A stretch of 63,788 nucleotides of DNA from Flavobacteriaceae bacterium (GCA_004762155.1 SIHP01000017.1:1-63788), one strand, 5' to 3'. Shown: positions 43,858 through 53,323, counted from the first letter of the stretch. Made by a program: numbers and translations. The notes: a model not told the origin generated them from the letters alone.

Positions 43858-44946
43858 ATGTTTAAAAAAGCTCTTTTCCCTCTAGTTATGCTTTGTGCAT
43901 TACATACTTTCTCTCAGACCAAAACTTGTGATACGCCAGATGAAGATAATCTTTTATTAGATTTAAATAGTATCACAAAATGTTCTATTAAAGATTCTAA
44001 AAACACTACTGATGATCCTACAAAAAACAAAAAAGTTGCTGTAGTAGTAAGCTCTAGAAGAAGAGTTATCAGAAAAAGAAGTACTGCAAGCGGTATTAAC
44101 AATACTGCATATTCTCATAAAATTAAGAAAATCAAAAACACCAATACTATTGCTAAAAGTTTAGATATTTCAACCAATAATAAAATCGTTCCTTTTGATT
44201 TTGTTGATAAAATCCCATTATTTAAAAAATGTAAAAATTCACCTATCTATCAACAAGAAAAATGTTTTAAAAAAGAATTATCTAACCATATTAGAAAAAA
44301 CTTAAAATATCCAGAATACGCATATGAAAGCGCAATACAAGGTAAAGTTATAGTCTATTTTACTATTAATAAAGATGGTAATGTAGGTAAAATGAATATA
44401 ACTGCTCCCTATAAAGGAGAGGTTTTAGCTGATGAAGCCAAAAGAATAATGAAAAAGCTTCCAGCTTTCATTCCTGGTAAACATAACGGTAACAATGTTA
44501 CTGTAAAATATGGTTTTCCTATTTTATTTAAAATACCAGGTGTAAAACCATCTAACATAAGAAAAGCTAGTAAAAAAGTTAATCTAAAAGAAGTGTACAA
44601 ATTTAATGAACTAGAAACGATACCTCAATTTGCATCTTGTAATAAAACAAATGATAAAAGTTTAAAATGTTACAATGCAAACCTTGTTAAGCACATACAG
44701 GAAAATTTTGCTTATCCCAAAACTGCTGTTGATGATGGTATCCAAGGTATTGTTAATGTTGCTTTTGTAATCAATAAAAGCGGAAAGATTATTAATATAG
44801 AAACAAAAGGGCCAGTAAATGGAAGAATATTAGAAAGAGCCGCTAAGGTGCTAATTGAAAAACTACCTAAATTTAGGGCAGGTACAAAAGATGGTAAATC
44901 TGTTAATGTAAAGTATGCTTTTCCTGTAACTTTTAAATTAGATTAA
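43858..44946 (+). CDS. TonB-like protein with two TonB C-terminal domains
   Basis: A 362-residue protein with a signal-like N-terminus (FPLVMLCALHTFSQ) and two TonB_C domains, about residues 138-225 (HIRKNLKYPEYAYESAIQGK, then VIVYFTINKDGNV) and 277-362 (HIQENFAYPKTAVDDGIQGI, then VNVAFVINKSGKI). Usual TonB has one such domain after a membrane anchor and a Pro-rich linker; here there is a cleavable-looking signal and no Pro-rich linker, so it may be periplasmic and not an energy transducer. It stands just after a TonB-dependent receptor gene, each with its own terminator. Confidence 0.8.
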   Translation: MFKKALFPLVMLCALHTFSQTKTCDTPDEDNLLLDLNSITKCSIKDSKNTTDDPTKNKKVAVVVSSRRRVIRKRSTASGINNTAYSHKIKKIKNTNTIAKSLDISTNNKIVPFDFVDKIPLFKKCKNSPIYQQEKCFKKELSNHIRKNLKYPEYAYESAIQGKVIVYFTINKDGNVGKMNITAPYKGEVLADEAKRIMKKLPAFIPGKHNGNNVTVKYGFPILFKIPGVKPSNIRKASKKVNLKEVYKFNELETIPQFASCNKTNDKSLKCYNANLVKHIQENFAYPKTAVDDGIQGIVNVAFVINKSGKIINIETKGPVNGRILERAAKVLIEKLPKFRAGTKDGKSVNVKYAFPVTFKLD

Positions 44947-44951
44947 GATCT

Positions 44952-45010
44952 AAACATATACATAAAAAAGCTCGTTCATTAATTGAACGAGCTTTTTTAT
45001 GTATATGTTT
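44952..45010. terminator. long two-way terminator
   Basis: A perfect 27-bp stem (44952-44978 with 44984-45010) around a TTAAT loop, between convergent genes. Stem length is unusual; the central core AAAAAAGCTCGTTCA carries the terminator and the ATATACAT arms extend it. Confidence 0.9.
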
Positions 45011-45026
45011 TAAAACTGCTTACTTT

Positions 45027-45200
45027 TTATTTACCTTCTGCAGCTTTTTTTGCTTCTCTCTTTAATTTTAAATTTTCCCAAATAGTTCCACCTATCCAGT
45101 AAGGAACAACAAATGTTAATAAGAAAATTAACAACCAAAATCCAGTTGTAAATATAAACATGAATAAAACTAATCCTGAAAATTCTGAAAAATCTAACAT
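45027..45200 (-). CDS. small single-helix membrane protein
   Basis: A 57-residue protein: MLDFSEFSGLVLFMFIFTTG, then FWLLIFLLTFVVPYWIGGTI and a basic tail WENLKLKREAKKAAEGK. One or two membrane helices and a charged tail. The frame is open from ATG 45200 to TAA 45027 on the minus strand. The sequence seems of a kind conserved in Flavobacteriia; function unknown. It ends just after the two-way terminator, and the divergent fumC gene lies upstream. Confidence 0.7.
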   Translation of the reverse strand: MLDFSEFSGLVLFMFIFTTGFWLLIFLLTFVVPYWIGGTIWENLKLKREAKKAAEGK

Positions 45201-45312
45201 TTAATGGTATTGAAAATTATAGTTACAAAAATAAAACATATTTTCAAATTCTAATAGTAAAATTTAAAAATATTTCAACACTGTTTTCAACAGACAATTC
45301 TATTAGATTTCT

Positions 45313-45320
45313 TAAATTTG
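45313..45320 (+). promoter_or_regulatory. -7 box of fumC
   Basis: TAAATTTG, 26 nt before the fumC ATG; no matching TTG at the expected distance. Confidence 0.5.
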
Positions 45321-45346
45321 AATCTTTAAAAATATAACTCAACAAC

Positions 45347-46744
45347 ATGAAACACAGAATAGAAAAGGACACAATGGGTAACGTTGAAGTTCCTGCTGAT
45401 AAATATTGGGGTGCGCAAACACAACGCTCTAGAAATAATTTTAAAATAGGTCCAGCTGGTTCAATGCCTTTAGAAGTAGTTTATGGATTTGCTTATCTTA
45501 AAAAAGCTGCTGCATATACGAACAATGAATTAGGTGTTTTAGCAACTGAAAAACGTGATTTAATTGCCCAAGTTTGTGATGAAATTTTAGCAGGAAAGCA
45601 TAACGATCAATTTCCTTTAGTGATTTGGCAAACTGGTTCTGGTACACAATCTAATATGAATGTGAACGAAGTTATAGCTAATAGAGCTCATGAAATTGCT
45701 GGTAAAGTTATTGGAGAAGGCGAAAAAACAATACAACCAAATGATGATGTAAATAAATCTCAATCATCTAACGATACTTTTCCTACCGGAATGCATATCG
45801 CTGCTTATAAAAAAATAACAGAAGTTACTATTCCTGGTGTTGAACAATTACGTGATACTTTACAAGCAAAATCAGAAGCTTTTAAAGATGTAGTAAAAAT
45901 TGGACGTACGCATTTAATGGATGCTACTCCGTTAACTTTAGGTCAAGAATTTTCTGGCTATGTAGCACAATTAAACTTTGGTTTAAAATCTTTAAAAAAC
46001 TCTTTAGCACATTTAGCGCAACTTGCTTTAGGTGGAACTGCAGTTGGTACAGGTTTAAATACACCTGCTGGTTATGATGTTTTAGTTGCTAAATATATTG
46101 CAGAGTTTACAAACTTACCTTTTATAACTGCTGAAAATAAATTTGAAGCTTTAGCTGCTCACGATGCTTTGGTGGAAACTCATGGAGCTTTAAAACAATT
46201 AGCTGTTTCTTTAAATAAAATAGCTAATGATATTCGTTTAATGGCTTCTGGACCACGTTCTGGTATTGGTGAATTAATTATTCCAGCAAACGAACCAGGA
46301 TCTTCAATTATGCCTGGTAAAGTAAATCCTACTCAAGCAGAAGCTATTACTATGGTTTGTGCTCAAGTTATGGGGAATGATGTTGCTGTTACTGTTGGTG
46401 GAACTCAAGGACATTATGAATTAAATGTTTTTAAACCTATGATGGCCGCTAATGTTTTACAATCTGCTGAATTAATTGGTGATGCTTGTGTTTCTTTTGA
46501 TGTAAATTGTGTTGCTGGTATTGAGCCAAATCATACTAGAATTACAGAATTAGTAAACAATTCTTTAATGTTAGTTACTGCTTTAAACACTAAAATTGGA
46601 TATTATAAAGCCGCTGAAATTGCAAATACCGCTCACGAAAACGGAACTACTTTAAAAGAAGAAGCTGTTCGTTTAGGTTATGTTACTGCTGAAGAATACG
46701 ATAAATGGGTTGTACCAGCTAATATGACTAGTGGTTTAAAATAA
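45347..46744 (+). CDS. fumC: class II fumarate hydratase
   Basis: FumC hydrates fumarate to malate in the TCA cycle, iron-free homotetramer. 465 residues, family length. Signature GSSIMPGKVNPTQAEAITMV with the mobile-loop Ser, plus QTGSGTQSNMNVNEVIANRA and KIGRTHLMDATPLTLGQEFS. Own promoter and terminator. Some family relatives (argininosuccinate lyase, aspartase) share the signature, but TGSGTQSNMN and NDDVNKSQSSNDTFPTGMHI fit fumarase. Confidence 0.97.
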   Translation: MKHRIEKDTMGNVEVPADKYWGAQTQRSRNNFKIGPAGSMPLEVVYGFAYLKKAAAYTNNELGVLATEKRDLIAQVCDEILAGKHNDQFPLVIWQTGSGTQSNMNVNEVIANRAHEIAGKVIGEGEKTIQPNDDVNKSQSSNDTFPTGMHIAAYKKITEVTIPGVEQLRDTLQAKSEAFKDVVKIGRTHLMDATPLTLGQEFSGYVAQLNFGLKSLKNSLAHLAQLALGGTAVGTGLNTPAGYDVLVAKYIAEFTNLPFITAENKFEALAAHDALVETHGALKQLAVSLNKIANDIRLMASGPRSGIGELIIPANEPGSSIMPGKVNPTQAEAITMVCAQVMGNDVAVTVGGTQGHYELNVFKPMMAANVLQSAELIGDACVSFDVNCVAGIEPNHTRITELVNNSLMLVTALNTKIGYYKAAEIANTAHENGTTLKEEAVRLGYVTAEEYDKWVVPANMTSGLK

Positions 46745-46764
46745 AAATAGTTAATTCTTAAACT

Positions 46765-46798
46765 AAAAAAGCTTGTGAGAAATCGCAAGCTTTTTTTT
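46765..46798 (+). terminator. terminator of fumC
   Basis: AAGCTTGTGA with TCGCAAGCTT (one G-T pair) and a T-run; faces the convergent OMP gene. Confidence 0.8.
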
Positions 46799-46818
46799 AG
46801 TTTTTAATATTTATGTAA

Positions 46819-47454
46819 TTAAAACTTATATCCAACAGAAACTTGAAAAACCCTGTTTTGACGATTAACATCAGTTAGATCATTATCAACTACATTGGTT
46901 AATCCCATATTATAATTGGCATTGAAAAATATATCTGAACCTAATTGATAGCCAACTCCTACATTAAATCCAAAATCTAAAAAACTATTATCTTCTAAAT
47001 CTAAACTCTCTGATTCATTAAAACCTCCTTTAAGCTTAGCACTTAATAAAAATCCCAGCTGAGGTCCACCTTGTAAAGAAAAACCTCGGGCTAGATAGTA
47101 CTTAAACAATATCGGTACATTTAAATAATTATAATTAAATTTAGCTCCATCATTTTCACCTAATAGAACTCCATTTTCATCTCTAATACTGAAAATTAAA
47201 GAATCTTGTGTCCCTTGTATTGAAAACAATAATTCAGGCTGAATAGCCCACTTTTCCGAAACTGGAATCTCAATTAAAGCACCGATATGAAAGCCTAGTT
47301 TAGATTCAAAATTTTCGGCAATAAAATCAAATTCATTACCTGTTAGTGTGCTTAGATTTATACCTCCTTTTATTCCAAAACGAACTTTATCTTCTTGAGC
47401 TTTCATAATTGTTAAACTCAGCAAAGCTACAATTGTAATAATTACTTTTTTCAT
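46819..47454 (-). CDS. outer-membrane beta-barrel protein (porin family)
   Basis: A 211-residue protein with signal peptide (1-19, ending MKAQ) and the repeated amphipathic strands of the Bacteroidota OMP_b-brl_2/PorT-like family: VRFGIKGGINLSTLTGN at the start, GFHIGALIEIPVSEKWAIQP, FGFNVGVGYQLGSDIFFNAN and the terminal FQVSVGYKF. Probably an 8-strand barrel of unknown role. A candidate -7 box TAGTTTTG lies at 47473-47480 on the minus strand. Confidence 0.85.
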   Translation of the reverse strand: MKKVIITIVALLSLTIMKAQEDKVRFGIKGGINLSTLTGNEFDFIAENFESKLGFHIGALIEIPVSEKWAIQPELLFSIQGTQDSLIFSIRDENGVLLGENDGAKFNYNYLNVPILFKYYLARGFSLQGGPQLGFLLSAKLKGGFNESESLDLEDNSFLDFGFNVGVGYQLGSDIFFNANYNMGLTNVVDNDLTDVNRQNRVFQVSVGYKF

Positions 47455-47565
47455 ATTCTTTTTTTAAAGCTGCAAAACTAGGCTTTCTTTAATGAAAAAC
47501 TATTCAATCTCTTATTTTATTCTAGATATCAAAAATTAGTTCATTAATCATAGTAAACAATTTTA

Positions 47566-47573
47566 TACTTTTG
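47566..47573 (+). promoter_or_regulatory. -7 box of the deaminase gene
   Basis: TACTTTTG, 17 nt before the ATG at 47591. Confidence 0.5.
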
Positions 47574-47590
47574 CTAAAAATTATTACAAC

Positions 47591-48064
47591 ATGAATAAAC
47601 ACGAGGAATTTATGAGTGAAGCTGTAAAAGCAGCTTTAAAAGGGATGCAAAACAATGAAGGAGGACCTTTTGGGTGTATTATTGTTAAAGATGGAAAAGT
47701 TATTGGACGTGGTAATAATAAAGTAACCTCAACAAATGATCCAACTGCTCATGCTGAAGTAACTGCAATAAGAGATGCTTGTAAAAACTTAGAATCTTTT
47801 CAATTGGACGGATGTATCGTATATACTTCTTGTGAGCCTTGCCCAATGTGTTTGGGTGCTATCTATTGGGCTAGACCTGATAAAGTTTTCTACGGAAGTA
47901 ATCAAGTTGATGCGGCGAATATTGGTTTTGATGATGAATTTATCTACAAAGAAATCCCTTTACCTTATGAAAAAAGAAGCATTCCTTTTGAACAAGTAGG
48001 AAGAGACATTGCTTTAGAACCTTTTGAAAAGTGGACAGAAAAACAAGACAAAACAGAATACTAA
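47591..48064 (+). CDS. guaD: guanine deaminase (CDA fold)
   Basis: A 157-residue zinc nucleoside/base deaminase. Zinc ligands: His54 in DPTAHAEVTAI (with Glu56 as general base) and Cys84/Cys87 in SCEPCPMCLGAIYWARP. Overall it follows B. subtilis GuaD closely, including DDEFIYKEI and the Tyr-ending C-terminus (DKTEY), so guanine to xanthine deamination is likely. tRNA adenosine deaminase TadA shares the core, but the long C-terminal part with DAANIGFDD favours GuaD. The terminator at 48108-48134 separates it from the LodA-like gene. Confidence 0.9.
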   Translation: MNKHEEFMSEAVKAALKGMQNNEGGPFGCIIVKDGKVIGRGNNKVTSTNDPTAHAEVTAIRDACKNLESFQLDGCIVYTSCEPCPMCLGAIYWARPDKVFYGSNQVDAANIGFDDEFIYKEIPLPYEKRSIPFEQVGRDIALEPFEKWTEKQDKTEY

Positions 48065-48107
48065 AATGTTAATTAATTTTAACGTATTATAACTCCACAA
48101 AAACAAA

Positions 48108-48134
48108 AAAGAAGTGCTTCAAAAGCACTTCTTT
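48108..48134 (+). terminator. terminator of guaD
   Basis: AAAGAAGTGCT with AGCACTTCTTT around a short loop, T-run after. Confidence 0.8.
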
Positions 48135-48277
48135 TTCTTTATGAAAAACTACACTACGTTCATACCTAAAAAAAGAACGTTTATAGTTTATATTTTCTAT
48201 TCTTTCTGTTTAATATTTATTTTTAAGATTAAATAAAAACGTGTACTAAAATCTTTAATCTTAAAAACTAACGAATC

Positions 48278-51200
48278 ATGTCAAAACCTTTGAAAGCTAA
48301 TTCCACTTCATGTTGGAATTGTGATGGAGATATTAAAATTGTAACACAACGTCTTAAAGAGATGTTTTTTGAAATGGGACAAAAAACAAGAATTGAAGAA
48401 GGACAAAACCCTGCTGAAAGAGCTGTTTTTCGTAAACAACACGGAATTACTTATGGAAATTTTGTGATTAACGAAGATATTGATGAAAAGTTTAAAATTG
48501 GAATTTTCACTAGTGACAAATACGAGTGTGCTGTTCGTTTTTCAAGCGACACTACTCCTACTTCGCCAGATTTGCACTCCACTTTAGGATTGGGATTAAA
48601 ACTTTTTGGGGTTAATGGTTCTAAATTATTAGGTGAGGGAACAAATGCTGATTTTATATTCCAAAATATTGATCGTTTTTTTGCAAGTGATGCCAAACAA
48701 ATGTGTTCGTTTACTTCAGCTGGTGTTATTGATAATGACTATGATTCTTACATCAACAAACATCCAGAATTAGGTGAGATTTTACAAGCGATGACCAAGG
48801 AAGAAGCAAGTGTTTTAAGTTCTGATTATTGGGCTATTTTACCTTTTAAATTAGGGGAACATGAAGAAGTAAAATACAGATTAGTTCCAGAAGACACTTA
48901 TAAAGGTGTTCCTTTTGACGATAACAACTACTTGGCTTTAGACTTAGAGCAACGTTTATTAAAAAAAGAAGCAGTTTTTAGGTTTGAAATTCAACTAAGA
49001 ACAAATAAAGAAACAATGCCTTTGGACGATGCTCAAAAAGTTTGGAGCACTGAAGAAAGTCCGTATATATGTATTGCAAAATTACATTTACCGCAACAAG
49101 ATATACAAAGTATTGGACAAGCTTCTTTTGGTACTAATTTATCATTTAATATTTGGCGAACTTTAGCTGAACATGAACCATTAGGTTCAATAGCACATGT
49201 AAGAAAATCTGTTTACGCAGCAAGTGCAAAAGCGCGTCATCAAGCTAATGGTCAACAACTACAAGAACCTAAAGAAATAAATCCAAAATTTGAAGGGAAT
49301 ACAGATGAAGATAGTGACTGTATTGTAAAAGCAGGAATCTACCCTCCTATTGGTGTTATGCGAGTTGGTAATAGTAAAGAGGAATACTTTTTAGGTCCTT
49401 TGGTAGATAATCCAGCGCCTAATTCAGATGAATATGCTTATAGAGATAAAACTGGTGCTTTAAAACGACAAGCTGCACAATTTAGAATTTACGGTTTTAA
49501 TGCAGCAGGAAAAGCTGTTAAAGAATTAACTGCTGAAAATGCAGATATTACTTGGCACTCGCATTTAGCAAATCAAAAAGCATCTTGGTATCAATTCCAA
49601 ATTGCATTAGATATTCCAGAAGCAGCAGATGCAACACCGTCAATGCTTAGAAATATTGATGTAAAAAACAGAAAGTCTTTATTAATTGATGGAGATGCTA
49701 AATCAATTTCAGGTATCAATAAAAAAGGAAAAAAATTCAAAGGGAAATTTTTATCTGAAAAAGTATATTTGGGAGAAATGCATACCGACGATAAAGGACG
49801 TTTGATAATGTTAGGTGGTCATGGAAAGTCTGCAAATATAGATGGTGATATTGCTATTACTTTTGCAAATAATGAAGGTTGGTATGATGATACTTCTGAC
49901 GGACCAGTAACAGCAGATGTAACCTATAATGGAACAAAATTAAAAGTAGATCCAGCTTGGGTTATTTGTGCTCCACCAGATTATGCTCCAATGCAAAAAT
50001 CTGTTCGAACTATGTGGGATTTAATGCGTGATGTTGCTGTTAAATCAAATATGTTACCACGTCCAATTCGTCCTTCTTTTACTAAAGATATCTTACCAAT
50101 TTTTCAACGAATGACAGATTTACAATGGGTAAATGCTGGTTTTGCTGGAGCTTTTGGTTTTGGAGGCCCATTTAATTATACCACAAATGAATGGATTAAA
50201 AGATTAGGAAATCCTTCTTCTGCTTATATAGAAATGCGAAGAACAATTTCTAATAACTTTAGAAGAATTAATGTTTCTGGAGCGGAAGCACCTCAACTTT
50301 GGCCTTGGTTATATGGAGATGCAATTAGTATTCCTTCTACAGGATCTGTAAGGCAACATGCTACGCTATCTGATTTACAATTAAGTTTTTTAGATCAATG
50401 GGTACAAGGTGATTTTGATGCTGATTTTGTAGATAGAACTGGCTGTCCGCATACTCCTGAACCTCCAACTATTGAGCAACTTCCAATCTCAGAACAACCA
50501 GATATGCTTACCAAAGCTGCTATGGAATTTTGTTTAGCAGATGCTTTTCATCCTGGCTGTGAAATGACTTGGCCAATGCGTACATCTGGAATGTATATGG
50601 CTCCTTTTCGTTTAAAACACGCTAAAAAAACTCCTCCTGTAAATACAATGTATTATGGGCCTATTATGAATAGTGATACACTTACTTTAGCAAAAGGGCC
50701 TATTTTGGGCGGACAAGTTGCTGGAGGAATTACACGTTGGATGGCAATTCCTTGGCAAACAGATACTGCAAGTTGTAGAGATGGTTATACTACTGATTAC
50801 GATCCGTATTTACCAACTTTTTGGCCAGCAAGAGTTCCTAATAATATCTTAAATGAAAAAAGGTATGGACAAGTTATGGATCCTAAACTCTCTGAAGAAA
50901 CACGTATTCAAGCTTTTGCAAATCGTTCTGAGTGGTTAAATAATCTTCCTTTAGATGGAAAAGCACCAACATATACCAACCAAATAAATAGTATGGTAAA
51001 TTATTTTGATAAACTTGCGGTTGTACAAAAACGTCCAGGAGTTTATGACGATTCTAATTTCCCTAAAGAAATGCAAGTTGGTATTGTACCTACACACAAA
51101 CAAGAAGCTGCTTTATTAAAAGAGACTTTACAAGATTTAGAAGGTATTTTAAACAGCGATCGTAAATTAAATAAAGGAATGCAAGATGTATTGCATATTG

Positions 51201-51463
51201 CTGTTGATAAACTTTCTCATAAACACTTATTAAACGAACAGTTTTTATTGGAAGATGCAAAAGATACTTTATTAAAACTTACGGAACATGAAATTAAAAG
51301 CGACTTTGATAAAACACCAAATATTGAAAGGTTATTAAATGTAATTGCATCTAAAACACATAATATCAAACAGTCTAAAAACTTACAACAACCTATTGTT
51401 AAAAAGACTGAAGTTGGTATTCCTGAGAAGATGACGCGTTTTTCTAGATATACTCCTAAATAG
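48278..51463 (+). CDS. catalase-like/LodA-family fusion amino-acid oxidase
   Basis: A 1061-residue two-part protein. Residues 1-330 look like a heme-catalase fold: FRKQHGITYGNF with His55 at the catalytic position, RFSS (87-90), NADFIFQNIDRFFASD, and LAEHEPLGSIAHVRKSVYA. Residues 350-1061 match LodA/GoxA, quinone-cofactor (CTQ) amino-acid oxidases that release ammonia and H2O2: KAGIYPPIGVMRVGNS, DAFHPGCEMTWPMR and RWMAIPWQTDTASCRDGY. The cofactor pair is likely Cys761 and Trp826; their 65-residue gap equals the one I recall for LodA (Cys516/Trp581). No signal peptide is visible. The LodB-like gene follows 16 nt later. Substrate (Lys, Gly or other) is unknown. LodA itself is about 726 residues, so the N-terminal third is extra. 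Confidence 0.85.
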   Translation: MSKPLKANSTSCWNCDGDIKIVTQRLKEMFFEMGQKTRIEEGQNPAERAVFRKQHGITYGNFVINEDIDEKFKIGIFTSDKYECAVRFSSDTTPTSPDLHSTLGLGLKLFGVNGSKLLGEGTNADFIFQNIDRFFASDAKQMCSFTSAGVIDNDYDSYINKHPELGEILQAMTKEEASVLSSDYWAILPFKLGEHEEVKYRLVPEDTYKGVPFDDNNYLALDLEQRLLKKEAVFRFEIQLRTNKETMPLDDAQKVWSTEESPYICIAKLHLPQQDIQSIGQASFGTNLSFNIWRTLAEHEPLGSIAHVRKSVYAASAKARHQANGQQLQEPKEINPKFEGNTDEDSDCIVKAGIYPPIGVMRVGNSKEEYFLGPLVDNPAPNSDEYAYRDKTGALKRQAAQFRIYGFNAAGKAVKELTAENADITWHSHLANQKASWYQFQIALDIPEAADATPSMLRNIDVKNRKSLLIDGDAKSISGINKKGKKFKGKFLSEKVYLGEMHTDDKGRLIMLGGHGKSANIDGDIAITFANNEGWYDDTSDGPVTADVTYNGTKLKVDPAWVICAPPDYAPMQKSVRTMWDLMRDVAVKSNMLPRPIRPSFTKDILPIFQRMTDLQWVNAGFAGAFGFGGPFNYTTNEWIKRLGNPSSAYIEMRRTISNNFRRINVSGAEAPQLWPWLYGDAISIPSTGSVRQHATLSDLQLSFLDQWVQGDFDADFVDRTGCPHTPEPPTIEQLPISEQPDMLTKAAMEFCLADAFHPGCEMTWPMRTSGMYMAPFRLKHAKKTPPVNTMYYGPIMNSDTLTLAKGPILGGQVAGGITRWMAIPWQTDTASCRDGYTTDYDPYLPTFWPARVPNNILNEKRYGQVMDPKLSEETRIQAFANRSEWLNNLPLDGKAPTYTNQINSMVNYFDKLAVVQKRPGVYDDSNFPKEMQVGIVPTHKQEAALLKETLQDLEGILNSDRKLNKGMQDVLHIAVDKLSHKHLLNEQFLLEDAKDTLLKLTEHEIKSDFDKTPNIERLLNVIASKTHNIKQSKNLQQPIVKKTEVGIPEKMTRFSRYTPK

Positions 51464-51478
51464 AGTCGTTTTTCTTTT

Positions 51479-52612
51479 ATGAGTCAAGAAACAAATATTG
51501 ATACAGAAATAGTTATTATTGGTGGCGGCATTGCAGGTTGCATTGCTGCCATCTCTTTAGCTAATAAATATAAAATTACAATAGTAGACAAGTTATTAAA
51601 ACCTATAGATCGTATTGGCGAATCACTTGCACCTGCTTCTCAACGAATTTTTAGAGAATTAGATTTATTAGATAATGACACAAACTTAAATACAGAAAAC
51701 TTATATCTTAAAAATTTAGGAATGCAATCGTATTGGGGAAGTAACCAAGTTCATCTTGTAGATCATTTAAAAAACCCTGATGGATTTGTTCGCAATTTAG
51801 ATAGAAAAGCTTTTGAAAATTATTTAAGAGAGACAACTGTAAAAAAAGGGATTCATTGTTTATGGGGAAATAAATTATATAAAAGTATTTATAAAGATAA
51901 CAGGTGGAGAATTAGCACAAAAACAAACACCGTTAAAAACAGAGAAACATTTGTTATTAATGCTGATTTTGTAATTGATGCTTCTGGTAGACAAGCTCAT
52001 TTTGCAAAAAGTATTGGTATAAAACGAATGGCTTTTGATAATTTAATTGCTTGTTGGATAGCATTGCCCGACAATAGTGAAAATAAAATGAGTACTATTA
52101 TCGCTGATGAATTTGGCTGGTGGTATAGTGCCATTATCCCAAATAACAAAAGAATTATTTCTTTTCAAACTGATCCCGATTTAATTGACAAAAACACATT
52201 TAAAAATTTAGATTCTTTTTTACACTTCGCAAATAAACATCCAAAAATTCAAAAATTAATACAAACCTCTAGTAATAATATTGAATTTAAAGGAACAGTA
52301 AGTGCTAATTCTACTCGATTAGAGAATCCAGCAGGAAATCAATGGATTGCTATAGGTGATGCCGCTATTAGCTTTGACCCTTTATCTTCTCAAGGAATGT
52401 TTAATGCTATGGCTAACGGAATGCAAGTTCAAAAACTTTTAAATAAACTTGATGTTGTTAAGCCCGTAAACACAAAGTATAGAAAAGAGTTTAACACTAT
52501 TTATACCCATCAAATTAATGACATCTGGGAACATTATTTAAATCATAAAAAGTTATTTTACAATGCTGAAAACCGTTGGAAATCTTCTCCTTTTTGGGCG
52601 AGAAGGTTATAA
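51479..52612 (+). CDS. LodB/GoxB-type FAD-dependent maturase
   Basis: A 377-residue flavoprotein of the tryptophan-halogenase-like group: Rossmann FAD motif IVIIGGGIAGCIAAISLANK (residues about 11-30), the GRQA/H region (DASGRQAHFAKSIG), and the GDAAISFDPLSSQGMFNAMA segment with FAD contact residues. In lod and gox operons the partner flavoenzyme LodB/GoxB is needed to build the CTQ cofactor of the oxidase in the cytoplasm. The 16-nt gap to the LodA-like gene and co-direction support that role. It could instead be a separate oxidase, but context argues for maturase. Confidence 0.85.
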   Translation: MSQETNIDTEIVIIGGGIAGCIAAISLANKYKITIVDKLLKPIDRIGESLAPASQRIFRELDLLDNDTNLNTENLYLKNLGMQSYWGSNQVHLVDHLKNPDGFVRNLDRKAFENYLRETTVKKGIHCLWGNKLYKSIYKDNRWRISTKTNTVKNRETFVINADFVIDASGRQAHFAKSIGIKRMAFDNLIACWIALPDNSENKMSTIIADEFGWWYSAIIPNNKRIISFQTDPDLIDKNTFKNLDSFLHFANKHPKIQKLIQTSSNNIEFKGTVSANSTRLENPAGNQWIAIGDAAISFDPLSSQGMFNAMANGMQVQKLLNKLDVVKPVNTKYRKEFNTIYTHQINDIWEHYLNHKKLFYNAENRWKSSPFWARRL

Positions 52613-52705
52613 AATACCTAGAAATAGGTATTCTCTTAAACTATTATTTGTCTTTATTTTGTAGTAACATTTTTAAAATATTAATACTATAATCTAAGAC
52701 TTACC

Positions 52706-53167
52706 ATGAAAAACTTCAACTCCTTTTTAAAGTATAAAACTTTTTTTTACTGTTTATTTATAAGCTTCATTTTTATTTCTTGTAGTGATAGTGAAGACAC
52801 TTCTTCAACTTCATCTTTATTAACCAATGCTTGGGATGTTGTTGTATTTCAATCCAAATTACCAAGTGAAACAATGTGGACAGACTCAAGTACTACTTGT
52901 AATTTAGATGATACTTGGGAGTTTACTAATTCTGGTGAAATTATTATTTATGGAGGTTCTTTTTTGTGTGATGGAGACACAAATTTTAGCAATACAATTT
53001 ATGATTTTAAATTAGCTGCCAATGATACCAAAATAATATTTACAATTGCTGGATATGAATATGAAGAAAATATTGAAGAATTAACAGAAACCACACTAAT
53101 TACTACCTATGCTTTAGGCACAACAAATAATGCCGAAGGAAGAAGAATTTTTTCAAGAGCAGAATAA
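52706..53167 (+). CDS. lipoprotein, lipocalin-like
   Basis: A 153-residue protein with a lipobox (FIFISC, Cys26) followed by Ser/Asp/Thr-rich linker. The rest (WDVVVFQSKLPS, DTWEFTNSGEIIIYGG, then EGRRIFSRAE) resembles the lipocalin-like beta-barrel proteins common in Bacteroidota. Likely outer-membrane anchored. It starts 93 nt after the LodB-like gene and ends at its own terminator, so it may be a separate unit. Function unknown. Confidence 0.7.
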   Translation: MKNFNSFLKYKTFFYCLFISFIFISCSDSEDTSSTSSLLTNAWDVVVFQSKLPSETMWTDSSTTCNLDDTWEFTNSGEIIIYGGSFLCDGDTNFSNTIYDFKLAANDTKIIFTIAGYEYEENIEELTETTLITTYALGTTNNAEGRRIFSRAE

Positions 53168-53206
53168 ATATGATGAAGTAAAACTTAACAAAAAACATAA
53201 TTTAAT

Positions 53207-53242
53207 AAACCACACTACTCTTTTTTGATTAGTGTGGTTTTT
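53207..53242 (+). terminator. terminator of the lipoprotein gene
   Basis: AAACCACACTA (53207-53217) with TAGTGTGGTTT (53230-53240) around a 12-nt loop; T-run follows. Confidence 0.8.
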
Positions 53243-53315
53243 ACTTTTTTACTTAACAAATAGTAAATATTGTCATTTATTAACCTTGTATATTTTTAAA
53301 CCTATAAAGCTGTGG

Positions 53316-53323
53316 TATTTTTG
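53316..53323 (+). promoter_or_regulatory. -7 box of the arginase-family gene
   Basis: TATTTTTG, 99 nt before the ATG at 53423; a TTG at 53286-53288 is too far (27 nt) to be the partner. Confidence 0.35.
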
